DNA from: Isoetes taiwanensis
Lineage: Eukaryota; Streptophyta; Lycopodiopsida; Isoetales; Isoetaceae
Reading direction: 5' to 3'
DNA length: 64,000 nucleotides
Assembly: GCA_021234155.1 (NCBI GenBank)
Contig: JAJEKV010000041.1
Location: 1,488,447 to 1,552,446 of the forward strand
The notes beneath the pieces were generated by a model. That model searched no databases. It was not told the DNA's origin and worked only from the letters and a program-made list of their open reading frames with translations. The stretch's first letter is position 1. Each line of letters starts with the position of its first letter. Shown piece after piece: positions 46,154 through 56,440 of the stretch. Made by a program: the position numbers and the translations under genes.

Positions 46154-47290
46154 TCAGGCCTCACATTGGATGAGTAATACCTTCAAATTTATGAACTCAC
46201 CTTGCATTGGGATACTATGTCCAAGTCTCGCATTACTGCAGCCACAACTTTCTTTACAAAGACACATATAGCGAGGACCACCGACCCAAAGAATCGGGGT
46301 GGGAGAACTTGTAATTCTCTTGTGGTGCAGCTTTATGGTGCTTGGGAATTTTGTGTTTGCATCCTCAACAAAACTCATGACAGGCTCGGAGCCCTTGTAC
46401 ATTTCTAGGCTGTCAAAATGGTACACACCTGGCTGACATTTAACTGGCTGACCTCCAAGACCTACAATGACATACGTTGTCCGTCTTTTTGCTGATAACA
46501 TCTTTGGCAGAATGGTACATTCCGAAATTGCAAGTTGAGGGTTCAACAGTTTGTCCTTTGAAGCAAGCTCGTTCGACAGTAATGTGTAAATGAGCGGATC
46601 CATGAAATGGAACCTCTGTTCCATGTCATGCTTGATGCAGAATTGGTGCATACACCTGCCAAAGTCCAAGGTCTGGTAAAAGAAGATGATTTAAGAAACA
46701 ACAGAAGACTTCAAATCTGAGTTGTTTATATTAAATTACTAACCTCATGAAGAAATGGACTATCCTGTCACTGAACCAATCCCTACTTTTCTCCAATATT
46801 CTGATTGAATCTTGATCAAGCACAACAGCTCCTGCTGTCCTTTAAACACTTCAAGTGGCAAGTGTTCTGGTCGAATGTGCGCTCTTAACACTGCAGTCCT
46901 CGTGCTGGTGGTGTAAGTTTACATTTAGCAAATGGAAGATCATTGAAAACCTTGAGGAACATTGAAATAGCCAAGAAATGAACAATTGAAGTAAAACTTT
47001 GTTTATATTATAAAGTCAAGAGAGGTTACATCATATACACAATAATACTATTTCTAGGCTTCAGTTCTATGTTTTTTCATCATATTAATACAAATTTGAC
47101 TCTCAGTGTCAAACATATTCAGCATTTTGTTGCTTTCGACATAACTTTGCACATTCCCTGCCTTCAGCAACCCCTGAAGCCAAACCTTTAGATCATTCAT
47201 GAGGAAATTGCCATCTACTATGTCAGGACTCCAGCTGTTTGGAGCATGCAAGGTAGAACAAAAGATCAGTATAAAGTTCCAGAAACGCAA
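46154..47290 (-). pseudogene. Ulp1-like (C48) cysteine peptidase gene, unit 2
   Basis: Three minus-strand exon-like pieces. 47054-47290 includes VDGNFLMNDLKVWLQGLL and ends at a stop. About 46740-46840 reads VLDQDSIRILEKSRDWFSD then RIVHFFMR before a GTTAGTAA donor. 46154-46669, after a TACCAG acceptor, is open for 171 codons with HFMDPLIYTLL, TTYVIVGLGG and GVYHFDSLEMYKG, the last fitting the catalytic Asp block. The Cys-Gly block (DSWWCG in unit 1) is shifted out of frame here. The His-Trp block expected before YVIVGL is not intact in either unit. The join of pieces two and three is in frame. The peptidase class is inferred from the order W...HF, YVIV, FDSLE, Q...CG. Confidence 0.55.
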
Positions 47291-47739
47291 GATATTAAGG
47301 AAAAGATTAACTCAGAACCTCTTAGCTCTGCCGCTGTCGTAAGTTTGCTACTGCTGCCATTCAAGGAAGAAACAATCTATTAGAAGAAAGGGACCACACA
47401 GGCTCTCCCATTCCACATCTAAGCACAAAAAAGGAGGCAACATATGAATAAGAGCTTGTGCCTCGAGAATCATCTCGCATGAGAACTCGTCCCTTTAGAA
47501 TCACTGCAGCAGGAAAATTACATTTCAAGAAACCTTAAATAGAATAGAATAGAATAGAATAGAATAGAATAGATTTTTAGCATCCACGGAGACCAATTGG
47601 CCTATGGGACCCAAACAAAAAAGAGAGCAGCAAGCATATTACTGACAGGATTAAAAAACCCCCGGCCCGAAGGGTTTTCGAGGGAAAAACCTTAGCAGTA
47701 ATAAGTATGCTGGCACGCTGTATAATTGTATAAGACAAT

Positions 47740-48702
47740 TCAGTACCGTCCCGTAGGACACAAATGAGTTCGTGCATCCATAACCTCCTGGAGGTATGAC
47801 CCCAACAAACCCACTGATGCCGTAGCCAATAACTGATGCAACGGCTGGCCAGGCACTAGTAATCGAACATATCGCTCTTGGATATGGGCAAATGCTGGGC
47901 AGACCTGGAGGGTATGACATTCATCCTCAATGGCACCCTGGTGGCAACACTGGCAAAGCCTTTGCTCTCGTGGTTCCCGTGCCCAACGCCCTGTTTCAAT
48001 GCGGAGGCGATGTGCACACGTGCGAATGGAAGCTATAAGTCTGTGCTTCTTCATGGGCAGCTGGGTGTACAAGTACTGGTGTGGGCCTCTTGTGAGCCTA
48101 GGATTGACTTGCTGCTGATGGTGTGCCAGCTTAACGCGCGTTAGAGCATCTGCATCCCAAAGCTTGCGAAGGAAAATAGCATCTAGGTACAGCTTAAGTG
48201 CCTTGTGATCTTTCTTTGTCCTGACCTGGACGCATCTGTTTGCCTGCACACCCCAGCGTGAGAACCACTGAGCTTGCTTGTCTTTCCAGCAGGATTTCAG
48301 GCGTTGGGGACCCATCATCGTGGCCAAAGCAAGGTGGGGCAAGCGTGTATCAACCATAGCGACCACCTTTTGGAAGTAAACGATATGGCGTTCCAATGCA
48401 GCCCGTTGAAGGGGTAGAAAGCCTGTCTCCTGGAGTAGGATCTGGTATGGAACTGTGGACTTCACCCCCAGGGTCCGTGCCAAGAAGGCCTTCTGCACGT
48501 GCTCGAGGTCATTCCAGGTGTTGAGGGATATCACCGGACCCCACACTTCTGCCTCATACAAAAGGACCGGCTTGACCAAGGCCCGAAACAAGTGTGACTG
48601 GTGGCCCCAGGCATACAACTCTGCCTTGTGGCTGTTGTTCTGCATGGCATATAGAGTGCTTTCCAACCCGCCGTGACCCGCAACCTGATGGCAACCTCCC
48701 AA
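47740..48702 (-). CDS. LINE 4 ORF2, thumb to C-terminus
   Basis: Open for 320 codons to the natural stop at 47740. It holds the region after the polymerase palm (LYAMQNNSHKAELYAWGHQS, VLLYEAEVWGPV) and ends with the zinc-binding pattern LCQCCHQGAIEDECHTLQVC (C-x2-C...H-x4-C), which in LINE proteins is needed for target binding and retrotransposition in tested elements. A frame change near 48650 (RVTAGWKALY region) separates it from the palm segment. Confidence 0.85.
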   Translation of the reverse strand: MGGCHQVAGHGGLESTLYAMQNNSHKAELYAWGHQSHLFRALVKPVLLYEAEVWGPVISLNTWNDLEHVQKAFLARTLGVKSTVPYQILLQETGFLPLQRAALERHIVYFQKVVAMVDTRLPHLALATMMGPQRLKSCWKDKQAQWFSRWGVQANRCVQVRTKKDHKALKLYLDAIFLRKLWDADALTRVKLAHHQQQVNPRLTRGPHQYLYTQLPMKKHRLIASIRTCAHRLRIETGRWAREPREQRLCQCCHQGAIEDECHTLQVCPAFAHIQERYVRLLVPGQPLHQLLATASVGLLGSYLQEVMDARTHLCPTGRY

Positions 48703-49334
48703 TGGGTGGTAGTTGAGAACTCGATCCCCAAGTACTTGTAGGTCGGAGCCACCTCTACCTCCTGTCCCTGGTAAGTGAATGAGGGAAGCCTTGGCTGACG
48801 GGATGATGCAACTAGCAGCACCCTAGTTTTGGCCAAGTTAACTCGCATGCCAGTGAATTGGCAAAAAGTGTCAAGAGCATCTAGGTGACGTTGCATGTCC
48901 TCTAGAGTATAGGCCAGGAGGTTGACATCATCAGCATATATGAGTTGCCGGATTGTGTGATGCATGAGGTGTGCGCCCGCACCTCCATGCTCAGAGAGCC
49001 AATCTTCCAGTTGATCAATATATAGGCCAAAGAGTGTGGGGGAGAGGGGGCAACCCTGACGCACTCCAATGCTACTGATTACCGGCTATGCTGACGATGT
49101 GATACGGCCTGAGCATGCCTCGTATAGCCTATATACTGCATTCTGCAAGTCAAGGGGTGTCGCCAGCTGCCGCAATCTGTCCCATAGCTTGTCACGGGGC
49201 ACTGTGTGAAAAGCTTTTGCAAAATCCACGAAACAATAGTACAGGTTCTGCTGGCGATTCCTGCTATCCTCAATCAATGTGCGCAGAGTGAAGATATGAT
49301 CAATGGTGGAGTGGCTGGGCCGGAAACCTGCCAG
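48531..49334 (-). CDS. LINE 4 ORF2, reverse transcriptase palm
   Basis: 49086-49277 gives CFVDFAKAFHTVPRDKLWDR with the first catalytic Asp; 48531-49064 gives MRQGCPLSPTLFGLYIDQLE and LIYADDVNLLAY, the intact active site, then FCQFTGMRVNLAKTRVLLV. A short disturbance at 49064-49086 changes frame. At 49334 the sequence breaks off inside the block that reads GFRPSHSTIDHIFTLR because of the insertion; the fingers resume at 51368. Confidence 0.85.
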
Positions 49335-51367
49335 GCATAGGCATAGGCAATAGGCAAGGATATTTTTTAAGGGATTTGCTTATGACGGCATAAGCAAGAC
49401 CTTTTTGGAAATGGGATTTGCCCATGACGGCATAGGCAAAGGCATTTCTGAAAAACAATTTCTGCTATGACGGCATAGGGAGAGAGCGGAAACGAAGCGC
49501 TTGGAGCGCTTGGAGCAGGTTCGGTTTTGCAGATCTAGCATCCAGGGTTCTTTCCGGAGGAGGGGCGGTTTTGTAAATCTAGAGCAGGAGCGGTTTGTAG
49601 ATCGGTTCTTTAGAATCCGGATGGCTCTTCAATCAGTTTTATTTTTATCAGCAATTCTATCTGAACTTGATGTTCCACTGTTATTCATCTCCAATCTGTG
49701 AGATTTAGCTTAGCCCAGATGGCCTAACTTGTTTTATTTTCGTCAGACCTTGACAGATTCAACAGAGCACCATACTGGGCCTAAGGAGCTGTTTGCTTGT
49801 CTCAATGTATTGTAAATGTTTCAAAGATACATGCATAACCAAAGAGAATTGCAAGAAAGAGGTATGAACTTTTACTTCCTTTGTGCAAAATTGATTTGAT
49901 TTCTGTTTGTTTATGCCAGTATTTGTGAAGTTTTAAGTTTTGCAATGCTCTTTTTGTTGGATTTTTAGCATTAGATTCTGTAATATTGTTGTCCATTTTT
50001 CTCTGATTTTGGCATGTTTCTCTTTAATCATAGGATTTTATGTTCAAGATCATCTTCTTTTGTTTATTTTTTTGCTCTAGGCAATGCATAAATATACATG
50101 CAATAATAGTTTGATGGCTTTTGCGTATGCTTTCATAAACAATGATCAATTTTATATCTAGATTGTCTATAATGGCATGAGAAAGCAATTTTTTTTTTTT
50201 TAACTTTTTCCTATGACCGCATAGAGAAAGCATAGTTTTTATTGTGTCTTGCCTATGAGACATATGAGACAATTACTTTCCTAGGTATGTTGCCTATGAC
50301 AGCTTCCACAAGGAACAAACTTTTATGTTAGTTGCTTATGACTTCATAGACATCATCAATTTTTTAAAGCCTCTTGCTCATGCTCTTCTGTTCCTATGCC
50401 TTTATAAAAATTACTAAATTCTTAGTCTTCTTAACTTGTGCACAGATTGAAGATGATTATCAAAGGAGATGGTGGAGGTGCTAGATTTGTTAACGTTTGG
50501 AGATGTTCCACATTGGTCACTGCAGTTAGATCCCTAGATGGAGCATTCTCAACTACAACACAACAAGAATGGACTTTAAAATGTTTTCCAGCATCCAACA
50601 GTTTCTGTAAAGCTTAAAATTTTGTCAATTCTTACTAGAACTCTCAATGTTTAATTAATATTTTCATTGAATATTTTTCCAACTGGGGATTGCATTGTTG
50701 CCTGTGGCTGTGACTTAGGATACTTCTAGTACAACTACTGCATGTAGTTGTGGCTTAAGGAAATGGAAGAACTGTGTTGCCATTTGATATTGATTAGGAC
50801 TCTGTAGTTATTATTAGATCAAAAATTACTTCTCTGCTGAGTATAAGAACCAAGACTTGGTGCTAATGGTGCTGATAATAGTGCCAAGCCAACAAGCTCC
50901 ACCTGACAGGAACTACAGATCAACCTGCATGTTTCATTAACTTGATTCCTCTTGATGAGATGAGGAAATAGGAAGAATTAGTGGAGCAAGAACCTATTTT
51001 TGCCATTACTGGTACCATTACAAATGTTGAATAAGATGATGAAGAACCGCTTATATGTAAAAAGGTTGCTTGAAGTTTCTATCATATTAGACAAGATACT
51101 CGCATTTTTATGGAGTGTTGTTTAATTAAGTTGAAAATTATATATAATCTTATTTTCTTATATCTTGTTCCATTGTGTAATTTTTTTTTCAGCGCACTTT
51201 GTATTTTGTGTTTGTGATCAGAAAATGCTTGTTTTAAATTGCCGCCTAGTATTTTAAGCAATTTTCATAATAAAAACCTCTAAAACAGGCCAGAATTTCA
51301 GTTTTCAAAAAAGGAATCTGCAATTGCACTACAGGTCATTAGTGCGTTTGCAAGGTCATCTTGTTGC
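49335..51367. mobile_element. ~2.0 kb insertion in LINE 4, class uncertain
   Basis: Copies 1-3 pass from CCTGCC straight into TGGGTGAGGGCC; copy 4 has 2 kb between CCTGCC and TGTGTAAGAGCTCGC. TGCC borders both ends and could be a 4-5 bp target duplication. The left end carries repeats of TTGCCYATGACGGCATAGGCAA, a near-perfect palindrome, about 60 bp apart, and weaker relatives occur near 50200-50370. A CACTACAGG motif lies near the right end. TATGACGG palindromes and CACTA are reminiscent of CACTA-type elements, but I find no matching terminal repeats or transposase. Only short frames, none recognised. Confidence 0.6.
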
Positions 51368-51416
51368 CTGTGTAAGAGCTCGCACATCTGTTTCCTCTGC
51401 CCATTATTGTCAGCCG

Positions 51417-52169
51417 CTACTCAAGGATGCCAGCCAACAGTTTTGCAAAGAGAGAGCTGGCCATAATAGTACGGTAGTTGGCCGGGCATTCAGGATTCCC
51501 TGGTTTGTATATAGGCACAACTCTACTAGTGGTCCATTGCGGAGGGAAGCCTTCTCGCAATGCTTTATTGAACAATGCCATGAGGACAGGCACCAGTGGA
51601 GGCCCAGCCCATTTCAGAAGTTCTGCCTGCATGCCATCTAAATCTGCTGCCTTCCCATTAGCTAGACGTTGTAGGCCCATGATGACATCCCCCTCTGTGA
51701 TAACCAGAGCCATGCCTATCTGTGGAGGTACTACAGAGCGGGTCGTAAAGCTGTTGCAAGTACTGTACCCATTGCTCTGAGGTGATGTTCCCAATGGCGT
51801 AATGCGGGGCTTGCTCAAGACCCTTCTCCGTAATGTCAGGGGTGCGATCCGGAGACCAAACATCTGTTGTTGATGCTCCGCGAGGTATCTGGCTTTCTTG
51901 TTCTTGAGAAAGGAGCAGTATTGTCTGACGGCCTGTGGGCGGGAGGTGGGATCAGTGACTTGTCGGAGTGTGTGTTTGAGCTCCCGACACTCATCATCAA
52001 ACCATCTGTTGCGGGGGAAGGTGGTAGTGCCCGAGGTTCGCCGTGAGCGCCCTCTCCCAAAGCATCTTTCAGCAGCTGTTAGAAGTAGGTGAGTCAGCTG
52101 AGCAGATTGCTCTTGAAATGTGGGGAGTTGCAGCAGTCCCGCCAGATCCTGCTCAAGCAATTTGGGCAT
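51417..52169 (-). CDS. LINE 4 ORF2, linker and reverse transcriptase fingers
   Basis: Open for 250 codons. The first half is the linker between endonuclease and polymerase (RTSGTTTFPRNRWFDDECRE). The second half holds LANGKAADLDGMQAELLKWA, SRVVPIYKPGNPECPANYR and TIMASSLFAKLLAGILE, the first motifs of a LINE reverse transcriptase. It ends at a stop just before the insertion. Confidence 0.88.
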   Translation of the reverse strand: MPKLLEQDLAGLLQLPTFQEQSAQLTHLLLTAAERCFGRGRSRRTSGTTTFPRNRWFDDECRELKHTLRQVTDPTSRPQAVRQYCSFLKNKKARYLAEHQQQMFGLRIAPLTLRRRVLSKPRITPLGTSPQSNGYSTCNSFTTRSVVPPQIGMALVITEGDVIMGLQRLANGKAADLDGMQAELLKWAGPPLVPVLMALFNKALREGFPPQWTTSRVVPIYKPGNPECPANYRTIMASSLFAKLLAGILE

Positions 52170-52183
52170 AGGTCCTCGCAGTG

Positions 52184-53060
52184 TCAGTAATCAGCTTGGT
52201 GGGGCACCCAGTGTGTTGAGGCAATAGATGCATGGGGAGCCTCCCAATGGAGATGCATGAACATGTGCCGGTGGTCCGAGTCCACTTCCTTGTCCCAGGT
52301 GTCTGTTCCGATGGAAAAATGAGTAACCAGGTGCAGATCCCGTTCCTCAACCAGCAGATAATCCACCACACTGGAGCCGCCCCCTTGGTTCTCCTGTCTA
52401 CAAGTGCAGCAGCTGGAAGACGGCCATTGTGCCAACCCATTACAAATGACCAGGTCAAAGATACTACCCAGCAACAACAACTGCCTGCCGTAGCGTGAAA
52501 TATGGCTGTCGTCTGACACCCTTGACCAAGCCACCTCTGCGGGGTTCAACTGCAAGACGTCCTCTGCCAGGGGCTCAAATTTTAGAACCTGCTCGGCTCC
52601 TGTGCGTGCATTAAAGTCGCCAAGCAACACAACCCTGCCCAACTGTTTGTGCTGCTGTATGTCATCATATAGATCGACATAGGGCTCCAACCGATCCACA
52701 TCCGAATGAATGTTATAAAAGTTGCTCTCGGCATGTGGAAAGTAGCATGCTGCTATGAGGAGAGTGCCGCCACTGTCACCCACATGTAACGATTGTACCT
52801 GTCTTTTTTGTGCAACGAGACTGAGTGCCTCAAGGTTTCACGGTAGTAACAGGCAACCCCACCATGCCCTCGCTTGCCTATGCACTCATTGAACACCGAG
52901 AAATGCAGATAGCCTGGGAGGTTCGGCAGTATGTGCCCTGCATGCTCCATGTTTCCATGAGGAAAATGAGATCCATATCTGGTGCAATAGAGTTGAGACT
53001 CTCCCCTTTCTGCCAGGGGAAGCCCCGACAGTTCCAAGACACCATCCGGAGGCACAGTTC
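52184..53060 (-). CDS. LINE 4 ORF2, endonuclease
   Basis: Apurinic-type (EEP) endonuclease. 52753-53055 gives the N-terminal half with CIGKRGHGGVACYYRETLRH; 52184-52783 (200 codons) gives YFPHAESNFYNIHSDVDRLE, VVLLGDFNARTGAEQ, GSSVVDYLLVEERDL and the terminal SDHRHM with its catalytic Asp-His. The two halves overlap in different frames near 52760. In this family the enzyme nicks DNA to prime reverse transcription. Confidence 0.88.
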
Positions 53061-54609
53061 CTATTTGTTGGCATTCGATGTGGACGCTCGATGATCTGCC
53101 CCGGTTGCAGGGGGAGCAGTGTGCGGCGCCTGAGCAGCAGTCGGAGCGGCGGGAGCAGGAGGTGCAGTAGGGGTACTGGCAGCAGTAGCAGGAGCAGGAG
53201 TGGCAGCAGCTTGACGCATTGCATCGGCGACCTCAGCAGGCGCCGGCCTGAAAATGCGAAGCTTGCCTCGGACCAGGCCTGCAGCACCCCCTCTACGACG
53301 GACGTCCCTGACCTGGGCCAGCTGCTGCCGGCGGGACTCCTGTTGCATCGGGGTGAGATCCTGGTCGACATACAAAGCAGTCCCCTTCAGTTGCCTACTC
53401 TGACGCAGGATGGCCTCACGTACTCGCATGTCTGCCACCGTGAAGGTGACAACGCGCGGGCGATCTGTGTCCCAAGGCGGCTTGCTCTAGCAATGTGCAC
53501 CGCAGCCGGAAATGCCATTCGAGATAGGATCTTATCCTGGATGTGCTTGGTGAGATCCTCTCCTGCCTCCTCCGAGAGTCCACGCACCACCACATTATGA
53601 CGTCGGCGGCTCTGCTCCTGTTGCTCGCTGAGTCGAGGGGCAACATTAGATGTCCCAGCAGGTGACGCCCGTTGGCTAGAGTGTGTGGGCTGCTCACCGC
53701 GAGGGCGGTGTGGTGTGCGAGATGGAGCAGGTGGTGTCTGTCTGCCTGTTTGGCGACCTGTGGGCTGTGGGGCATGTGCGTTTGGCTGTCCCTGTGTTGC
53801 GGCCTCTGCTGCCTGGAGTCGGGATCCTAGCTCCTGTTGGAATCTCTGCTGCTTGGCCAACTCATTTGTGCAGTGCCGTAGGTGTTCATGGACCTCAGCA
53901 TGGAGACCCCTGCCTTGCTGGGCAATGGTTGCTCTGAGCTCCTGTATCTCCTGGTCTTGTGTCTGAGCCCTATTCTGCAGGGTTCTTAGCTCTGCCTGGC
54001 TGGCTTCGACGGCGGCTCGGACGTTTCATATCACGGTGGCATACCCCTCAGCTTCTGACTTGAGGCAGGAAATAGTTGCCACTGTATCCTGCTCAACACC
54101 CTGTTTGTCATCGCCATAGTCTCTATGGTGGTGAGGAGGGAATCCACGCAAGCTCGCAAGTCAGCAAGGCCCTGCTTATCCTGTTGCCTCTCAAAGTGGG
54201 CCAAGCGGAGCCCGTTTTCTAACTGCTGCAAGTGGGCCTCCATCTCCGTAATCCGTTGCCTTTCCGCTGCCAACTGTCTTTTGAGCACGTGATGTTGAGG
54301 ACTGTACCTCTGCTGCCAGTCCTGCAATCCGGGTTCTGTTACTCTCGATCTGTTCCGCCAGCTGTTTCATGGCCCTCGTCTGCGCCTGTGCCGGGCTTGA
54401 GCAGCCTTCATCCATTTCCCGAGTCAATCTCATAGATTGGGCCTTCGCCCGGGCTTCCCTCCTCATGGAAGAGGTTTCTCCCTTGTCTTTGTTATCTGAC
54501 CGGGGCCGTTTTCACGGCGGCTCCTTCCCCTGGTTCTCCCAGGTGGGCTGGGGCTGGGGAATGTCTCCCTCCAAATGGGGGTCTGGGCAAGGGGCTACAG
54601 AAGCGGCCA
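53061..54609 (-). CDS. LINE 4 ORF1, RNA-binding chaperone-like protein
   Basis: Begins at an ATG at about 54607-54609 (MAASVAPCPDPHLEGD). The N-terminal half is coiled-coil-like and rich in Gln, Ala, Arg and Glu (54031-54466). 53387-53860 carries SRRRHNVVVRGLSEEAGED and ILSRMAFPAAVHIARASRLG, matching the RRM-like domain of L1-type ORF1 proteins. 53061-53438 carries REAILRQSRQLKGTALYVDQ then DLTPMQQESRRQQL, the C-terminal domain, followed by an Ala/Pro-rich tail. At least three frame changes break it as written. It lies directly before ORF2, with the ends overlapping. Confidence 0.75.
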
Positions 54610-54640
54610 TGAGGTTGTATGGTATGGATGGGGATTAAAG

Positions 54641-55514
54641 AGTTAAAGTGCTATTAAGAATTGAAAGATGTTTAAAAGCATAAACGATGCTCGCCCTCAG
54701 TGGTTGGCACGGGAGGGGTTTGGGGGGATTCAACCCTATGGGGGGGAGGTTCGATTCCGGCTACTGTCGGAATACTGTTGGTATGGGCTTGGTTCGAATA
54801 AGCTTTTTGGAATAGGCTGAAATGGGATAGGAAGGAAGAACACAAGGAAGAAACAGAAGGCGACACATCCAGCGAATTTTGACTGTTCTAGAACCTGGAA
54901 CACTCTATTGGCGCGAACAGAAGGCGACACACCCAGCGAATTTTGAGTGTTCTAAACCTGGAACACTCTATTGGCGTGCCATGCGTCGCCTTGATGGGAT
55001 ATAGAAAGAGAAAGGGAGAAAAGCAAGGCTAGAGAGATAGAGCAGAGAGAAAGAAGGCTAGGGAGACAGTGGAGAAGGAAAGGAGAGGAAGAGAAGGCTA
55101 GAGAGAGAATGTGAGCTAGGCGCTAGAGAGAGAGAGAATGTGCAAAAGACTAGAATGCAACCTTATCTGTATAGTTCTAACCCCAAAGGAGAGGAAGAGA
55201 AGGCTAGGGAGAGAATGTGAGCTAGGCGCTAGAGAGAGAGAGAATGTGAGCAAGAGAGAGAATGTGCAAAAGACTAGAATGCAACCTTATCTGTATAGTT
55301 CTAACCCCAAAGGAGAGGAAGAGAAGGCTAGAGAGAGAATGTGAGCTAGAGAGAGAATGTGAGCAAGGCGCTAGAGAGAGAGAATGTGCAAAAGACTAGA
55401 ATGCAACCTTATCTGTACAGTTCTAACCCCAGAGGCGCTACATCTGAACTAGAACTCGAAGGAATACACCTGAAATCAAGCGAAATGTGCAAGACCAAGA
55501 AATTTCTATATATA
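54641..55514. repeat. Short tandem repeats upstream of LINE 4
   Basis: A 64 bp unit with AGCGAATTTTGA and CTGGAACACTCTATTGGCG occurs twice (54853-54975). A unit of about 123 bp with ATGTGCAAAAGACTAGAATG, CTTATCTGTATAG and GA-rich flanks (GAGAGAGAATGTGAG) occurs three times, near 55137, 55261 and 55383. No gene is seen. Confidence 0.8.
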
Positions 55515-55516
55515 TC

Positions 55517-55566
<50 letters not shown>

Positions 55567-55569
55567 ATA
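55515..55569. repeat. TATC microsatellite
   Basis: About 12 head-to-tail ATCT units directly before the Helitron start. Confidence 0.95.
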
Positions 55570-55885
55570 TCTATATATAGTAATAAAAGCAAAATGTAGT
55601 GTGTGCAGAGCATCTCGGCCGTCAATTTCTTTTTCCACAACTTTCATTTTGGACCGTTTAATAGTTAGTTATTATTTTAGCTTTGTGGCTACACGAATTC
55701 ATACAAAAACAACCGTGGTGGACCGTCGCTTCTCCACATAGCTTTTGATTTTATTTTGGCTACCTGGAACTTAAGATACTAGCAACAACCTTTGCCCTTT
55801 ACATTTTTCAACTTCTGCACCATCTTTATAAGTTTTTGGACCTATGCCCGATAAAAAGCCCAGCATCGCTGGGCACTTTTTCTAG
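55570..55885 (+). mobile_element. Small non-autonomous Helitron (316 bp)
   Basis: Starts with TC (TCTATATATAGTAATAAAAGC) after an A and ends with CTAG before a T, the classic A/T insertion of Helitrons. Ten bases before the end is the hairpin GCCCAGC-ATC-GCTGGGC (55858-55874). The AT-rich start followed by TAAAAGC is typical of plant Helitron 5' ends. No rep/helicase coding is present. The end hairpin acts as the transposition stop signal. Confidence 0.85.
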
Positions 55886-56440
55886 TTATATATATAAAAC
55901 TATTCTATGTGTCCCAGGAAAGGATGTACCCATGCTATATAGAGATTAATGCCAGCCGTCCAATTGGAAATGGAAGGCCATGATGCCGCCACCTCACGGG
56001 GGAGGTCATGCATGGGCATAGTAATATGATGGGGGGCATGCATAGGGGCATGCACCATGTCTTTAAGCCGTCAGATCAAAAGGGGAGGAGAAATCATGGC
56101 CCTTAATTTTTTATAAAGAAAGTGCAAGGAAGCTTCCTCAAAAGTGGATTTGGTGCAACCAATCTTAACCGTTAGATCAAAAGGGGGAGGATAAATCCTA
56201 GCCATTCATTTTTTTGTTAAGTTAGAATTTTTTATATTAAAGGAGATGAGGTGGCACCCTTTATTTAATGAAAAGATAGTGAAGTGGCAACTCATTAATT
56301 ATGAAGCTTTCTTGGAAGCTTCCTTTTTTGCGTCGCCTTCAAACGACTTTATCTTGCGGTGGAGGTCTCGGATCAAAGTGGGACCCACGCCGTTGGATTC
56401 CTCTCATCAAATGCTTTCCAATGAGTAGTGGTTTGGCATC
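55886..56440. other. Unassigned sequence with a duplicated motif
   Basis: CCGTCAGATCAAAAGGGGAG followed by AAATCATGGCCCTTAATTTTT at about 56069 recurs about 97 bp later (CCGTTAGATCAAAAGGGGGA). Motifs like these are common in plant small DNA elements. No gene is recognised. Confidence 0.5.

Larger units (their letters stand above)
35617..47573. repeat. Tandem duplication unit 2 (~12.0 kb)
   Basis: Repeats unit 1 from GACATGGC to the GAATA run at 47541-47573. That final run is the 3' tail of LINE copy 4, which follows directly. The run at the end of unit 1 is the same tail without the LINE body, so the duplication junction lies inside the tail of LINE 4. Confidence 0.9.
47540..54640 (-). mobile_element. 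LINE copy 4, nearly complete, split by an insertion
   Basis: GAATA tail 47540-47573, ORF2 47740-53060, ORF1 about 53061-54610, with a 2 kb insertion at 49335-51367. Frames are much longer than in copies 1-3 and CAG/CTG triplets are intact. Its ORF1 N-terminus differs from copies 2-3, so it is a separate subfamily with the same ORF2. Its tail is shared with the end of duplication unit 1. Confidence 0.9.

Noticed and set aside
53091-53966. Plus-strand frames of 84-169 codons opposite LINE 4 ORF1
   Set aside because: They are the complement of a GC-rich coding region with clear ORF1 domains on the minus strand.
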